Source: Lentzea albidocapillata (GTDB taxonomy: Bacteria; Actinomycetota; Actinomycetes; Mycobacteriales; Pseudonocardiaceae). From it: a DNA stretch of 64,000 nt. Positions 25,845 through 33,559 of the stretch are shown piece by piece. The DNA lies in the NCBI RefSeq assembly GCF_000719115.1, contig NZ_JOEA01000014.1, forward strand, positions 310,001 to 374,000. Reading direction: 5' to 3'. A program made the position numbers and the translations under genes. A model generated the notes under the pieces. That model was not told the origin of the DNA and searched no databases. It saw nothing but the letters and a program-made list of their open reading frames with translations. Numbering within the stretch: the first letter of the stretch is position 1; each line of letters opens with the position of its first letter.

Positions 25845-26060
25845 CTAGTTGGGAAGCGTGAACCCGTAAACGGCCGCAACCGATCGTGCCCACTCTGGGG
25901 TGCGTTCGGGAGCGTTCGCCAGTTGTTGCTGTGCCCATTCCCGAGGTGTCGGGACTCTGACCTGTTCATCCTCGTTCTCCTTGCTGTGTTTCTGGTTGGG
26001 CGTGGCGTCGTCTAGTGCGGATTCACCTCCCTGTTGAATTGTCTCGTGTTCTTCGTTCAT
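25845..26060 (-). CDS. Small acidic hypothetical protein of the element
   Basis: 71 aa. The first half is acidic and Gln/Asp-rich (MNEEHETIQQGGESALDDA), probably disordered. The second half (TPREWAQQQLANAPERTPEW, then ARSVAAVYG) looks helical. It is the last gene before the terminator shared with the integrase and lies 50 bp after the small membrane protein gene, so it probably ends the transfer operon. No family recognised. Confidence 0.6.
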   Translation of the reverse strand: MNEEHETIQQGGESALDDATPNQKHSKENEDEQVRVPTPREWAQQQLANAPERTPEWARSVAAVYGFTLPN

Positions 26061-26109
26061 CGCGGTTTTCTCACCTCCTTTCGTGCTTGTGTCACCGGTC
26101 GCGGGGTGT

Positions 26110-26328
26110 TCATCCGAACAACCCGGACAGTGCGGTGATCCCGGAAATAATCAGTGCGTTGACCGCGCGGCCGATGTGTCCGGCGAGTCCGGTCGGCGCG
26201 AGGCTCACGCCGAACGCGATTCCGAGCAGTACCCCGAGGATCTTCTGTTTGCCGTGCTTGACGGCGTAGAAGATCACCAGCGCCAGAATCAGCGGGACGG
26301 CCACGGTCACGGTTGCTGTGGTGGTCAT
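26110..26328 (-). CDS. Small two-helix membrane protein of the transfer operon
   Basis: 72 aa from ATG 26328, with GGGGGTG about 6 bases upstream. Two hydrophobic helices (VTVAVPLILALVIFYAV and ILGVLLGIAFGVSLAP) are followed by an amphipathic end (IGRAVNALIISGITALSGLFG). Small membrane proteins of this kind sit beside the TraB translocase in actinomycete plasmids and AICEs, where they assist intramycelial spread. The assignment is by context and size, not by homology I can verify. It starts 4 bp after the translocase stop. Confidence 0.7.
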   Translation of the reverse strand: MTTTATVTVAVPLILALVIFYAVKHGKQKILGVLLGIAFGVSLAPTGLAGHIGRAVNALIISGITALSGLFG

Positions 26329-26332
26329 ATGT

Positions 26333-28522
26333 TCACCCCCTCTCCGAGCGGCTGAGAGCGTCACTGACGGCCTGGCGGTGGTAGCCCTGCCGGTTACGCC
26401 CGTCCTGCCGTATCTGGGCCGGAGAGAGCCCCAGAGGCCGCAACGCGTCCGCCAGGTCTTCCGGGGTCCACTCCGCGTACCGCTCGTGCCGCCCGGCAAG
26501 CCGGGCCAGCAGGTCCACGGTCCACACGCGTTCGTCATCGCCGAACGCGGCCAGCACATCCGCTACTGCCATCCGGTCCAGCGGGGCAGGCTCCCCGCTA
26601 CGCGGGGACGGCAACGCGAGTGCCGCACGGTGACGGCCACTCTTGCCGGGCGTGAAGCCGGATTCGTTGCTGTGACGGCGTTTGCGTGCCGCTTCCCATG
26701 ACACCGCGTCCACCCTTGGGCGGTGCGGTGCGCGCTGTCGAGCGCGTTCGGCTGTGTCCTCATCGGACACGGGCCGGAACTTCGACAGCACGGGGTCGCG
26801 GTAGTGCGGGGCGTAGACGTACCCGCACCCGGCATCCTCGGGGCTGTCGGCCGATGCCGGGTTCAACCGGTCCGGCCGCCACCCCTCCCCGAGCATCGAC
26901 GGCCCGAGCACCAACCGGACGTCCGCGTGTCGGCACGCGTGCAGGATCTTGAGCGCCGTGGTGTCGGCGATCGCATCCCCGAGCGTGTCCGACGTCGCCT
27001 CTGTCGAGGCGAGCAACAGAGACACCCGCGCCTTGCGTCCGATGCGGAGGATGTCCACCGCCATTTCCTTGGCAGCATTGGACAATCGCGGGTACTCGTC
27101 CACGAACACGACCACCGCCGGATGCTCCGGTGAAGGCACCCACTCACGCCCCGCCATCCCCATCTCCCGCAACAGATGCGGCCTGACTTCCGCCAAGGCC
27201 AGCGCGTCCGCGAGAGCGTCCTCAATGCCCGCGCGGGTGCGCTCACTGCGCTCGATCGAGTCGGCCAGCACGTCCAGCCCGGTCCCGGCAGGGTCGAGGT
27301 CCCACACGGTCGCGTCGGCACAGTCGGTCACCGCGTCGGCCAGCGTGCACAGGGTCGAGGACTTGCCCGAACCGGTGTCGCCGATCACGACCCCGTGCAC
27401 CCCGAGCAACCCCAGTGCCAACGGCTCACCCGTGATCACCGAACCCACGTGCAACCGGGCGGTGATCGACCGCGACACCAACGGCAAGGCAGGGCGCGAG
27501 GGTGCCGCCGACAGGCCCGTGAACGGGTCCCGTTCGGCTAGCCGGATGACCACCCGGGCGCGCCGGGTGCGGTCCGGGGACGCCATCGCCCCGCCCGCTG
27601 GTAGGTCGAGGGTGGTCTCCAGCGCGGCCAACTTGTCGACCACCTGACTCGGGGTGCCCCGGCGCAAGATCACCGGGACTTCCCAGCCCCACCCCTGACG
27701 GACCGCTTCGCCGACCATCCGAAGATCCACACCTTCGGTCCGCAGCGCCCTAGCTACCGCGTCGGCCGCTTCGGCGCGGGTGTGCGCGTCGGCGATCGGG
27801 AACGGCTCATCCGGGCCACTGTGGACAATCACCTCCGGACCATGATCATCTCCGGCCGGCGTGGACCTGATAACCCGTCCTACCAGCGCAAACACGCCGC
27901 TGACGATGACAGCCGCGGTGACGGTCCCGATCTTGTTCGCGACACCGGTCACGACCAGCGCCACGACCACAGCGACGATCAGAACGAGCACCGACCGCAG
28001 CGCGGCCATACGCGCCCATTCCTCCCGCAACCGCTTCGCGGTCCCGTGCCGCTGGTCGTCATCCATCTGCCGGACCAGACCCGCATAGGAGGCATGCCCG
28101 GACGCCCATCGCACCGTGCGCGACAGCACCCACCACGCACCCACGAACGCGTAGAACGTGGCCCGCCAGATCCAGCGGGGAACACGCCGCGCCAACCAGC
28201 ACAGACCCCGCCACACCACACCGGGCGCACGGTGCCGCAGCCAACCGACCGCGTCCCGCACAGGCGGCCCGACAACTCGCCACACCGCCCGTGCGACCGC
28301 CCGAATCCACTCCGCCAGAACGGGCCAGACGCGCCAATCCCTAATGCTTCCAACGGTTTTCTGCACTGACACCGATGCGGTGAGGTAGGCGGGCGAGCAC
28401 AGCACGCGCTCGATCCACCATGCCGCCACCGCGTCGACCACGGCACCGACTGAGCTCAGCCACCCGAGCAGGGTGGCGCGCACCCGCGCCACCGCTGCCC
28501 GCGTCACACCACGCACGCTCAT
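26333..28522 (-). CDS. FtsK/SpoIIIE-type DNA translocase (TraB-like conjugation protein)
   Basis: 729 aa. The N-terminal 220 residues are Trp/Arg/Val-rich with membrane segments (about 115-135 and 172-215, LVLIVAVVVALVVTGVANKI). A linker then leads to the P-loop motor. Walker A is VIGDTGSGKSST at about residue 380 and Walker B is VVVFVDEYPRL. STEATSDTLGDAIADTTALK matches the segment after Walker B in FtsK-family motors. The C-terminal 100 residues form a winged-helix-like part (VWTVDLLARLAG, WTPEDLADALRPLGL) that could read clt-type repeats. Such proteins pump double-stranded DNA between mycelia in Streptomyces elements. The start overlaps the preceding gene by 4 bases. Confidence 0.9.
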   Translation of the reverse strand: MSVRGVTRAAVARVRATLLGWLSSVGAVVDAVAAWWIERVLCSPAYLTASVSVQKTVGSIRDWRVWPVLAEWIRAVARAVWRVVGPPVRDAVGWLRHRAPGVVWRGLCWLARRVPRWIWRATFYAFVGAWWVLSRTVRWASGHASYAGLVRQMDDDQRHGTAKRLREEWARMAALRSVLVLIVAVVVALVVTGVANKIGTVTAAVIVSGVFALVGRVIRSTPAGDDHGPEVIVHSGPDEPFPIADAHTRAEAADAVARALRTEGVDLRMVGEAVRQGWGWEVPVILRRGTPSQVVDKLAALETTLDLPAGGAMASPDRTRRARVVIRLAERDPFTGLSAAPSRPALPLVSRSITARLHVGSVITGEPLALGLLGVHGVVIGDTGSGKSSTLCTLADAVTDCADATVWDLDPAGTGLDVLADSIERSERTRAGIEDALADALALAEVRPHLLREMGMAGREWVPSPEHPAVVVFVDEYPRLSNAAKEMAVDILRIGRKARVSLLLASTEATSDTLGDAIADTTALKILHACRHADVRLVLGPSMLGEGWRPDRLNPASADSPEDAGCGYVYAPHYRDPVLSKFRPVSDEDTAERARQRAPHRPRVDAVSWEAARKRRHSNESGFTPGKSGRHRAALALPSPRSGEPAPLDRMAVADVLAAFGDDERVWTVDLLARLAGRHERYAEWTPEDLADALRPLGLSPAQIRQDGRNRQGYHRQAVSDALSRSERG

Positions 28523-28863
28523 CGGTCACCGTCCACGCGCAACGGCACCTCGGGTGTGCGCTGTGTCGGCACCCAGCTGGCAGAGATCGACTCTTCGGTG
28601 TCTTGCCACGCTGCCCGCACCGCGTCCCGAGACTGCTCCCCGGGGGAGACTGCCGACAGCGTTCCGCGAGCGTCCATGAACACCCGCGCCAATTCGTGCT
28701 CCGACATGTACTCGGTAGCCACGGCCAGCACGGCCGCCGCTTCCCTGGCGATCTGCCGGTAAATCCACCCCCCGTCACGCTGTGCTGCGATCGTCGGGAG
28801 TTCCTCACCCAGCCACGCCAGGTGAAACAAACGGTCCTGCATTTGTTCTGGTGTTTCGAACAT
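28519..28863 (-). CDS. Hypothetical protein, first gene of the transfer operon
   Basis: 114 aa from ATG 28863; the frame is open much further upstream (to 29487) but the added part has non-coding character. Sequence features are an N-terminal amphipathic region (MQDRLFHLAWLGEELPTI), a helical centre (IAREAAAVLAVATEYMSEHE) and a polar C-terminus. No family recognised. It is translationally coupled to the translocase (ATGA overlap), so it probably acts in transfer or its control. Confidence 0.65.
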   Translation of the reverse strand: MFETPEQMQDRLFHLAWLGEELPTIAAQRDGGWIYRQIAREAAAVLAVATEYMSEHELARVFMDARGTLSAVSPGEQSRDAVRAAWQDTEESISASWVPTQRTPEVPLRVDGDR

Positions 28864-28890
28864 GAGGTGAACCCAATCTCTTGGTGGGGA

Positions 28891-28928
28891 CTCTCTTGTG
28901 AGAGCCGTTGCCCCGCTCGGTGCGGGGC
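28891..28928 (-). promoter_or_regulatory. Two consecutive hairpins in the transfer-operon leader
   Basis: CTCTC-N4-GAGAG (28891-28904) and GCCCCGC-N5-GCGGGGC (28910-28928), lying 28 to 65 bases upstream of the first transfer gene's start codon. They could form a leader structure or an attenuator. No ribosome site is obvious between them and the start. Confidence 0.45.
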
Positions 28929-29030
28929 GATGACTCAAGTAAGCCGCCCGCCAAGAGAAACCTCTATGACAGATTCCGCATACGTTATTCTTCTGCGCGC
29001 ATAACGCCAGGTCAGACGATCGCGCGTCAT

Positions 29031-29088
29031 GATCGACATACAAAAGATGGGTAATTAGAGCCGGATATTCCGGATCTGTATGTTGATC
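29031..29088. promoter_or_regulatory. Nested inverted repeats in the divergent control region (28864-29334)
   Basis: Outer arms GATCGACATACA (29031-29042) and TGTATGTTGATC (29077-29088) pair at 11 of 12 positions and enclose the palindrome CCGGA-TAT-TCCGG (29061-29073). They lie near the middle of the 471-bp gene-free region between the divergent transfer and small-gene operons. No other gene was found there. Candidate operator pair or cis-acting transfer locus. Confidence 0.5.
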
Positions 29089-29334
29089 TCTGTTTCTGTG
29101 ACGGCATCCCTGTATGGCCTGCTCACGGCCTGCCCGTTCGCCCTGACGAGTGAGCGCCACCACGAACGCTTCCGACGTGCAGCCGCCCTGAACTGCGGAT
29201 ATGCAGGATCGCGGGTAGCGGCACCCGTGAACTGTCATAGACCTCGCTGGCCGCTGGTGAGCTAATCGGTGCGGTTGGTCGCACACGTGACCGGACAAAC
29301 AAGCCGAGGCCTGATGAGATTGTGATCGGATGCG

Positions 29335-29775
29335 ATGATCGTGACGGCGATCCTCACCACGCAGATAGGCCGCGTAGCACGCGGAGTCATCGAATGCACG
29401 CAACTGATAGACCAGGTACTCGACACCGAACACATGACCTGGGAAACACTTCTCGCGGTCGGGGATGTCGAGTTCTACAGCGACCAATCAGGGCCTTACC
29501 CTAATCATCAAATCAGGGTCAGCGTGTCACCGAAGAACGGTGTCGCCGCTTTGAGTTACACCGACCACGACGACCCCGCGTTATCCATCGCCAACTCTCA
29601 CAACCAGAGCGATCGCAGTCCCGCTGTCGACCTGGTTTTTAATGGCGACACCGGAGCGCTATTCCCGCGCTCCGCATTGATCCCGATTCCTCGCGCACGC
29701 GTGGCGCTGATGGAGTGGCTGAGAACCCGCACGCGCCCGACGTGCATCGAATGGGTGCCCTATGACGAGTATTGA
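29335..29775 (+). CDS. Imm1-family immunity protein
   Basis: 146 aa from ATG 29335. The sequence follows the Imm1 pattern of actinobacterial polymorphic-toxin immunity proteins: MTWETLLAVGDVEFYSDQS, a strand with IRVSVSPKNGVAALSYTDHD, a central DLVFNGD, and the ending LIPIPRARVALMEWLRTRTR with PTCIEW. Imm1 proteins bind and neutralise cognate toxins, often nucleic-acid deaminases. No toxin gene is adjacent. The next gene overlaps by 14 bp, so a run of small genes is co-transcribed. Recognition is by motif memory, moderately sure. Confidence 0.65.
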   Translation: MIVTAILTTQIGRVARGVIECTQLIDQVLDTEHMTWETLLAVGDVEFYSDQSGPYPNHQIRVSVSPKNGVAALSYTDHDDPALSIANSHNQSDRSPAVDLVFNGDTGALFPRSALIPIPRARVALMEWLRTRTRPTCIEWVPYDEY

Positions 29776-30055
29776 CCACTACGCCCACACCTACGACATT
29801 CCCGCGATTGACAGCTACGGCAACAACATCACCATGCGGCTCAGTTGTATCGGACCGGCCATCGTCACCATGGAATTCCTGACGGCGAATAGCGCCCGGC
29901 TTGCCGAGTACCACGTCTCCATCACCAACACGGGCAGCCTGCTCACTGCGATGAGTGCCTGTGACCGATCGGCCCGCATGTGGCCCGGCTACAGCGAAAC
30001 CGTTGCCACGCAACAGGAAACCCCCAGCGCCCGAGGGGACGGCGACGCGGTATGA
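29762..30055 (+). CDS. Hypothetical protein of the element
   Basis: 97 aa from ATG 29762, overlapping the Imm1-type gene by 14 bp and the next gene by 4 bp (ATGA). The middle looks like a beta-rich small domain (GNNITMRLSCIGPAIVTMEF, then AEYHVSITNTGSLLTAM). The tail is polar and rich in Gln, Gly and Asp. No family recognised. The tight overlaps support a real coding unit. Confidence 0.6.
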   Translation: MTSIDHYAHTYDIPAIDSYGNNITMRLSCIGPAIVTMEFLTANSARLAEYHVSITNTGSLLTAMSACDRSARMWPGYSETVATQQETPSARGDGDAV

Positions 30056-30267
30056 GCGAGCCGTTGTCTCCCCAAACCCAAGTCCACATCGCCAACGAAA
30101 TGCTCATTACCGCACTAGGGCCACACAGAGACTCGATCGCATACACGGAAGCACGAAAGTGGCTAGACGTGTTGCACGGATACGCAAAAGCAGGTGTCGA
30201 AATTCCGCTGGTCCTCGGACGGGAGAGCGCTGATGGCGATCAAGCCAACATCGTGGATCTACGTTAG
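30052..30267 (+). CDS. Hypothetical protein of the element
   Basis: 71 aa from ATG 30052, coupled to the previous gene by an ATGA overlap. Predicted mostly helical (SPQTQVHIANEMLITALG, IAYTEARKWLDVLHGYAKAG). No motif recognised. The last 35 bp overlap the next gene in another frame. Confidence 0.55.
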   Translation: MSEPLSPQTQVHIANEMLITALGPHRDSIAYTEARKWLDVLHGYAKAGVEIPLVLGRESADGDQANIVDLR

Positions 30268-30577
30268 CGAACTCAACATCAGCCTCCGGTGGATACAAGG
30301 CGAAAACCACCAAAGTGTCCTGCGTGGAAACTGGTCACTGTGCAGAGACCTGCCGGAGATCGAACGCGCATCTACGCCTAGTACATGGGTAGATGACGCC
30401 GACGTCTACAGGGAAGCAAATCGGTACCTCAAAGCTAGGTATGAGAACTGGCACGCCATACACGGCGCACTCCGGCCACCTTCGCTCGCCAACGGACCGC
30501 GAGTAATTCCTTCGACGCGTGCACCACTATCGACCCGTAGTCAAGAGGGACGATCCACGGACTTCGTAAAGCGATAA
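30233..30577 (+). CDS. Hypothetical protein of the element
   Basis: 114 aa from ATG 30233, with GGGAG eight bases before it, inside the end of the previous gene. The N-terminal half could be a small alpha/beta domain (SWIYVSELNISLRWIQG, YREANRYLKARYENWHAI). The C-terminal 35 residues are Pro/Ser/Arg-rich and probably disordered. No family recognised. Confidence 0.5.
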   Translation: MAIKPTSWIYVSELNISLRWIQGENHQSVLRGNWSLCRDLPEIERASTPSTWVDDADVYREANRYLKARYENWHAIHGALRPPSLANGPRVIPSTRAPLSTRSQEGRSTDFVKR

Positions 30578-30593
30578 GAAGAGAGGTAATGCC

Positions 30594-30845
30594 GTGGCTA
30601 CGGAGATTCTGACCGAAGATCTGTTGCGCGTTTCCTTGGTGCGATTGTCGCGCGAGGTCGTGAAGACCTATCCCGAATTCGGTGATGTGCTCACGCAGAA
30701 AACAATGCGCACGTGCGAACTGATTCCGGATTCGAAGCGGGCAGAATACTTTCACGAGCTTGGCGTGTTGCTCATAGATCTTGGACGTCTATATCTAGCT
30801 GAGTCGGACATTCTTGCGGGAGCATCCGAAGAGACGATGACCTAA
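30594..30845 (+). CDS. Hypothetical small helical protein of the element
   Basis: 83 aa from GTG 30594, with GAGAGG seven bases upstream. Almost entirely helical by composition (TEDLLRVSLVRLSREVVKTY, AEYFHELGVLLIDLGRLYLA). It ends the run of small genes starting with the Imm1-type gene. Function unknown; a regulator or directionality factor are possibilities I cannot support further. Confidence 0.55.
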   Translation: MATEILTEDLLRVSLVRLSREVVKTYPEFGDVLTQKTMRTCELIPDSKRAEYFHELGVLLIDLGRLYLAESDILAGASEETMT

Positions 30846-30945
30846 TTTGGAAACGTGCAGGATAGATCGGTGCGTACGTCCTACCGCGTGCAAGGGTGGC
30901 GCTCCCTGTGTCGCAACGCGCTGTGAACGGTGTAGATTGCTCCCC

Positions 30946-31503
30946 GTGGACTACTCTTCTAGCGATTTCGACGCCACTCGGTGGACCATTCACTCCGAGC
31001 GCGTTCTTGACGACACCCGTCGAATGCGCCTATCGGTCGCGTCTGTGGAATTGCCTGACGGCGTCAAGTTCGAGCAGTACGTCATGCGTATGCCAAAGGC
31101 TGCGATGACGGTTGTTCTCGACGACTCACGCGAGAATGTGCTGATGATCTGGCGTCATCGCTTTGTCATGGACACGTGGACTTGGGAACTTCCAGGTGGT
31201 TATGTTGACGAGAACGAAGATGTTGCTATAACTGCCGCGCGCGAGGTTGAAGAGGAGACTGGGTGGAAGCCGCGTTCTATGCGGCTCCTTCGGAAGTTTC
31301 AGCCGCTGACTGGAACCGCTGATTTCGAAAATCTCGTGTACCTTGCGGAAGGTGCTGACAACACAGGCTCAACGCCAGACATCAACGAGGCAGCGCGCGT
31401 CGCATGGGTTCCCCTACGGGAAGTCATCGCTTTGATCGACGCTGGTAAAATCATTGGTGCCGCAGCGCAAATTGGGCTTCTGAGCGTTTTGGCGGAACGC
31501 TAA
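30946..31503 (+). CDS. NUDIX hydrolase of the element (possible transfer-immunity protein)
   Basis: 185 aa from GTG 30946; no Shine-Dalgarno is seen, and GTAGAT lies a few bases before it, so the message may be leaderless. The Nudix box is complete: GGYVDENEDVAITAAREVEE then ETGW. The protein resembles ADP-ribose/nucleoside-diphosphate-sugar pyrophosphatases (WRHRFVMDTWTWELPGG). In the AICE pSAM2 the Pif protein is a NUDIX protein that blocks redundant transfer into cells already carrying the element. A similar role here is inferred from position. Its stop overlaps the convergent regulator gene by 4 bp. Confidence 0.85.
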   Translation: MDYSSSDFDATRWTIHSERVLDDTRRMRLSVASVELPDGVKFEQYVMRMPKAAMTVVLDDSRENVLMIWRHRFVMDTWTWELPGGYVDENEDVAITAAREVEEETGWKPRSMRLLRKFQPLTGTADFENLVYLAEGADNTGSTPDINEAARVAWVPLREVIALIDAGKIIGAAAQIGLLSVLAER

Positions 31504-33062
31504 CGCGTAGGCGCGATACCCGCGCGGATGTATAGTTCGAATACGGACGATACATCCGCGCTGTGCCGATATTGCGCCAGTTTGGACGCGATCTCAGATA
31601 GATATTTGGCAGTCCGATTTGATTGCATTCTGGACGCCATCTTCAAGGCAAGCTTGCTCAACATGCATGCTTCGTCAAAGCTGCCCTTTTCGAAGAGGAT
31701 CGTAGCAAGCAGAGCAGTGTTGAAGAGTTTGCCGCGATCATATCCGTCGGACATCTCTAGGGAGCGGCGCGCAAACGACTCAGCCTCATCAAAACTTCCT
31801 ATCTCCCGGAAGCAGTGCGCGAACTTAGCGGCAAGATAGGCTTCATCGAAGTATTTCAACCAGTCAGGCCGCTGTGATTGATCCGCAAGCTCAAACAATG
31901 CCTCAGCTTTATGGAGCTTCTGACGGCATGCTGACGCGTCGTTCTTGATTGCGAACCCATGTGCCGCCATAACTGCGGCTTCTGTTTCAAGAAGTACGAT
32001 TCCTGACCTTGCGGCGTGGCTTTGTGCTCCCTCTGCAAAATCAACGGCCAAGCCAGCTTCACGCAGGAAAGCCGCGTGATGACTCAATCCCGAAAGCATC
32101 TCCGAGGAACGAGCGTGGTCGGCTACTTCCATGCTCATGCGCAAGGCTTCTTTTAGGTGCCGTCGACCAGACTGAGCGTCACCGACGTCATAAGCCATCC
32201 ATCCAGCTAGTTGGTTGAGGTCTGCTACCGCGCCGAAATATTCTTCACGGGCGCCGATGACAAATTTTCCCTCATGCAGGATTGGCGTAACTTCGGTGTG
32301 CAAGAAATTGTTCACGAGTGTGCGGGCGCGCCCGCCGCCGAACTTATTGTCTAGCTTCCGGAAGGTCGAAACCATTTCCCGAACCATCTCAACGTCATCG
32401 ACGTCGACCTCTTGCTGCCGCGACTCTTTGCGATGTGTGGACTCAAACCAAATCGGGTTGCCGGATGGCTGCGCCAAGTTGACAATGTTGATGACCGTAA
32501 CCTCAGCGTCCGAGGTTTTTTCGGTCGATCCTGCGGCGACGCTCCAGGGTTTCTCACCGCTTGTTGCGGTCATCTCGATCGCAGTGCGGGCCAGCTTGGA
32601 TTCTGCGTGTTGCTCTCGCACGATGTCGGCCCGGTTTTCGCCAGGAAAGTCGAACCACAGTAGGTCCTTAGGCAAGTGCAGGGCCGTCGCATACTCGCGG
32701 AGCACTTTGATGTTTTGCTCAGGCTTCACGCCTTCGAGCCTGCTCACTGCCGTTTGGCTTAGGCCAAGCCACCGACCGAATTCTTCTTGGCTAAGTGGCC
32801 GACCAAGAAGCTTAAGAAACCGCTCATGCTGCCTGTACGCCTTGAATACCCTGCCGATGTGGTGACTGTTAAAGGCTGCGCACATCTCGGCTGTAAGGAA
32901 GAACTCTTTCGTTAGCCCGGCAGGTGGCTTGTCTAGTCCGCCGAAGTCGCGGAGACAGCGACCGCACATCCGTGTTGTGTTGTCAGCAGCCAACGGCGTA
33001 TCGCATTTTCCGCATCGACGCTCATGCGGGGTTGAGGCACCACGTCCACGGTTCGGACTCAT
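31500..33062 (-). CDS. XRE-family regulator with zinc ribbon and TPR-like repeats
   Basis: 520 aa from ATG 33062, preceded by GGGGGTGAG. Domain order: N-terminal zinc ribbon (RRCGKCDTPL then CGRCLRDF), helix-turn-helix (LSQEEFGRWLGLSQTAVSRL, about 85-140), a linker with NIVNLAQPSGNPIWF, then about 300 aa of helical repeats of TPR type (LNQLAGWMAYDVGDAQSGRR, YLAAKFAHCFREIGSFDEAE). Such proteins in actinobacteria bind small ligands or peptides through the TPR part. It is the best candidate for the element's master repressor. The 474-bp upstream region contains clustered CCTAC repeats that may be its operators. Confidence 0.88.
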   Translation of the reverse strand: MSPNRGRGASTPHERRCGKCDTPLAADNTTRMCGRCLRDFGGLDKPPAGLTKEFFLTAEMCAAFNSHHIGRVFKAYRQHERFLKLLGRPLSQEEFGRWLGLSQTAVSRLEGVKPEQNIKVLREYATALHLPKDLLWFDFPGENRADIVREQHAESKLARTAIEMTATSGEKPWSVAAGSTEKTSDAEVTVINIVNLAQPSGNPIWFESTHRKESRQQEVDVDDVEMVREMVSTFRKLDNKFGGGRARTLVNNFLHTEVTPILHEGKFVIGAREEYFGAVADLNQLAGWMAYDVGDAQSGRRHLKEALRMSMEVADHARSSEMLSGLSHHAAFLREAGLAVDFAEGAQSHAARSGIVLLETEAAVMAAHGFAIKNDASACRQKLHKAEALFELADQSQRPDWLKYFDEAYLAAKFAHCFREIGSFDEAESFARRSLEMSDGYDRGKLFNTALLATILFEKGSFDEACMLSKLALKMASRMQSNRTAKYLSEIASKLAQYRHSADVSSVFELYIRAGIAPTR

Positions 33063-33241
33063 GACCGGACGCTCACCCCCATACGCTCCACCAGTGCTAA
33101 GAGCTCTCCAGACTACTCCCTGGTCACACCGGCTTCCTGCATTTGCAAATTGCAGTCTGTAGGGCCTCACTCGCGGGCACAGTCGGACGGACGCCGTCAG
33201 ACCTGTTGTCGCCGGAAGACGTATGTGTTTCTGCGGCTGGC

Positions 33242-33341
33242 ACCTACCGACCTACGTCGCAGGTCAGACGGCGTGTGAGGCCGCTACCTCGCTGCCCCTA
33301 CGCCCCTACGTTGTAGGGGCGGCAACTCTTCGCTGTAGGGC
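33242..33341. repeat. CCTAC-type repeat cluster in the 474-bp region 33063-33536
   Basis: GCCCCTAC occurs twice in tandem (33294-33301, 33302-33309) and once inverted (GTAGGGGC, 33313-33320), forming a perfect 8-bp palindrome with a 3-base spacer; GTAGGGCC follows at about 33334. Two CCTAC copies lie at about 33243 and 33251, the second inside GACCT-N7-AGGTC. No credible gene was found in the region, which runs from the XRE start to attR. Confidence 0.55.
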
Positions 33342-33514
33342 CACCGGGGATGCTCGTCATACACGTCCGGAGCGGCGTGAAACCGTTGCTATGCTTGGAC
33401 TTCCGCCACTGCCGACGTGCGGCGACATAGGCAGGATGAGGAACCTAACGCGGAGCTTCCGTGCAGACTCGCGAGGCGTTCCCGCATCTCCGCAGCTCAG
33501 GCGCAGTATGGAGA

Positions 33515-33559
33515 GTTCACTAGAGGCGCCTTAGTTGTCGCCGAGGAGTTGCACTTCGG
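33515..33559. repeat. attR: right junction of the integrated element
   Basis: Element arm 33515-33532, four bases, crossover hexamer GTCGCC (33537-33542), then host DNA GAGGAGTTGCAC that continues the LysR reading frame. The arm is the imperfect inverted partner of 24198-24215. Confidence 0.8.

Larger units (their letters stand above)
24192..33542. mobile_element. 9.3-kb integrative conjugative-type element (AICE-like) with serine integrase
   Basis: Bounded by the hexamer GTCGCC at 24192-24197 and 33537-33542, with a LysR gene split exactly at those points. Contents in order: serine integrase; a minus-strand transfer block (114-aa gene, FtsK/TraB-like translocase, small membrane protein, 71-aa protein); a plus-strand run of small genes starting with an Imm1-type gene; a NUDIX gene; a convergent XRE-TPR regulator. 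Many genes are visibly less GC-rich than the flanking chromosome. The single translocase points to double-stranded DNA transfer of the actinomycete type. No replication initiator or relaxase was recognised, so autonomous replication is doubtful. Confidence 0.88.

Noticed and set aside
28864..29487. Upstream extension of the first transfer gene to a 322-aa protein
   Set aside because: The extension crosses nested inverted repeats, overlaps the Imm1-type gene antisense and has no domain; ATG 28863 fits operon structure.
33223..33534. 103-codon plus-strand frame between the XRE regulator and attR (possible excisionase)
   Set aside because: It spans the repeat cluster, has no helix-turn-helix pattern and no ribosome site; the composition is non-coding.
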